A DNA stretch of 6,390 nucleotides from UMGS1370 sp963557065 (lineage in GTDB: Bacteria; Bacillota; Clostridia; Lachnospirales; Lachnospiraceae): NCBI GenBank assembly GCA_963557065.1, contig CAUWCT010000099.1, forward strand, positions 1 through 6,390, in the 5' to 3' direction. Under the pieces are notes generated by a model. The model saw only the letters and a program-made list of their open reading frames with translations, had not been told where the DNA came from and did no database searches. Below are positions 6,336-6,390 of the stretch, piece by piece. Numbering within the stretch: the stretch's first letter is position 1; each line of letters starts with the position of its first letter. The position numbers and the translations under genes are program-made.

Positions 6336-6374
6336 TGTAACAGTTCAGCCATCAATGTCATTTAGTTAATTTTA
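6336..6374 (+). repeat. Right copy of the 39-bp perfect inverted repeat
   Basis: These 39 bases begin TGTAACAGTTCAGCC, 12 bases after the nitroreductase stop codon, and are the exact reverse complement of 15-53. Five T (6330-6334) and one C precede the copy. With that C the first bases form a small palindrome, CTGTAACAG (6335-6343), which the left copy does not keep. No GC-rich hairpin with a T-run is seen between 6324 and 6390, so if the nitroreductase transcript ends here, it does not do so at a classical terminator inside the window. Confidence 0.9.
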
Positions 6375-6390
6375 GCAAAAACAAAAATTT

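Noticed and set aside
15..6374. The segment as an insertion sequence or composite transposon with 39-bp terminal repeats
   Set aside because: There is no transposase, integrase or resolvase, the cargo includes conserved core genes in a conserved order, and no target duplication is visible at the outer flanks. The repeat itself is kept as a finding.
1..6390. CRISPR array, tRNA, rRNA, tandem repeats or phage genes
   Set aside because: I looked for regularly spaced repeats, tRNA-like cloverleafs, rRNA signatures and phage-type proteins and saw none.

Overview
The window looks like chromosomal DNA from a low-to-mid GC Firmicute, most likely a Lachnospiraceae-type clostridium. The reasons are strong AGGAGG ribosome binding sites, intrinsic terminators, and the gene order. 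A divergent rpmB facing an Asp23/YloU gene, then a FakA/YloV gene, then recG, is a known Firmicutes order (B. subtilis has rpmB / yloU-yloV-sdaAB-sdaAA-recG). The genus call is inference from gene order and protein sequence, not from a database search.

Layout. The left edge (1-110) is AT-rich and non-coding and carries one copy of a 39-bp repeat (15-53). Next, on the minus strand, come an intrinsic terminator (111-140), rpmB for ribosomal protein L28 (153-338), a leader hairpin (365-396) and a good extended -10 promoter (408-436). Plus-strand genes run from 515 to the right edge: an Asp23/Gls24 (YloU-like) protein (515-871), the fatty acid kinase subunit FakA/YloV (886-2574), a terminator-like hairpin (2606-2648), recG (2686-4740), a Gfo/Idh/MocA oxidoreductase starting on the base after the recG stop (4741-5742), and a small nitroreductase-family flavoprotein (5808-6323). 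A second copy of the 39-bp repeat, inverted, lies just after the last gene (6336-6374).

How the genes relate. The first half is housekeeping: translation (L28), an envelope-associated Asp23-type protein, exogenous fatty acid activation (FakA, which needs a FakB/DegV partner not present here), and replication-fork rescue (RecG). The two redox genes after recG do not belong to the classical rpmB-to-recG block. They look like a lineage-specific tail that may be expressed by read-through from recG.

No complete novel system, phage, transposase, recombinase, CRISPR array, tRNA or rRNA is visible. The most unusual signal is the perfect 39-bp inverted repeat that brackets all six genes, with both copies in the same orientation relative to the 3' end of the adjacent outward-facing gene and each within about 16 bases of the window edge. 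No gene-free stretch exceeds 300 bases.
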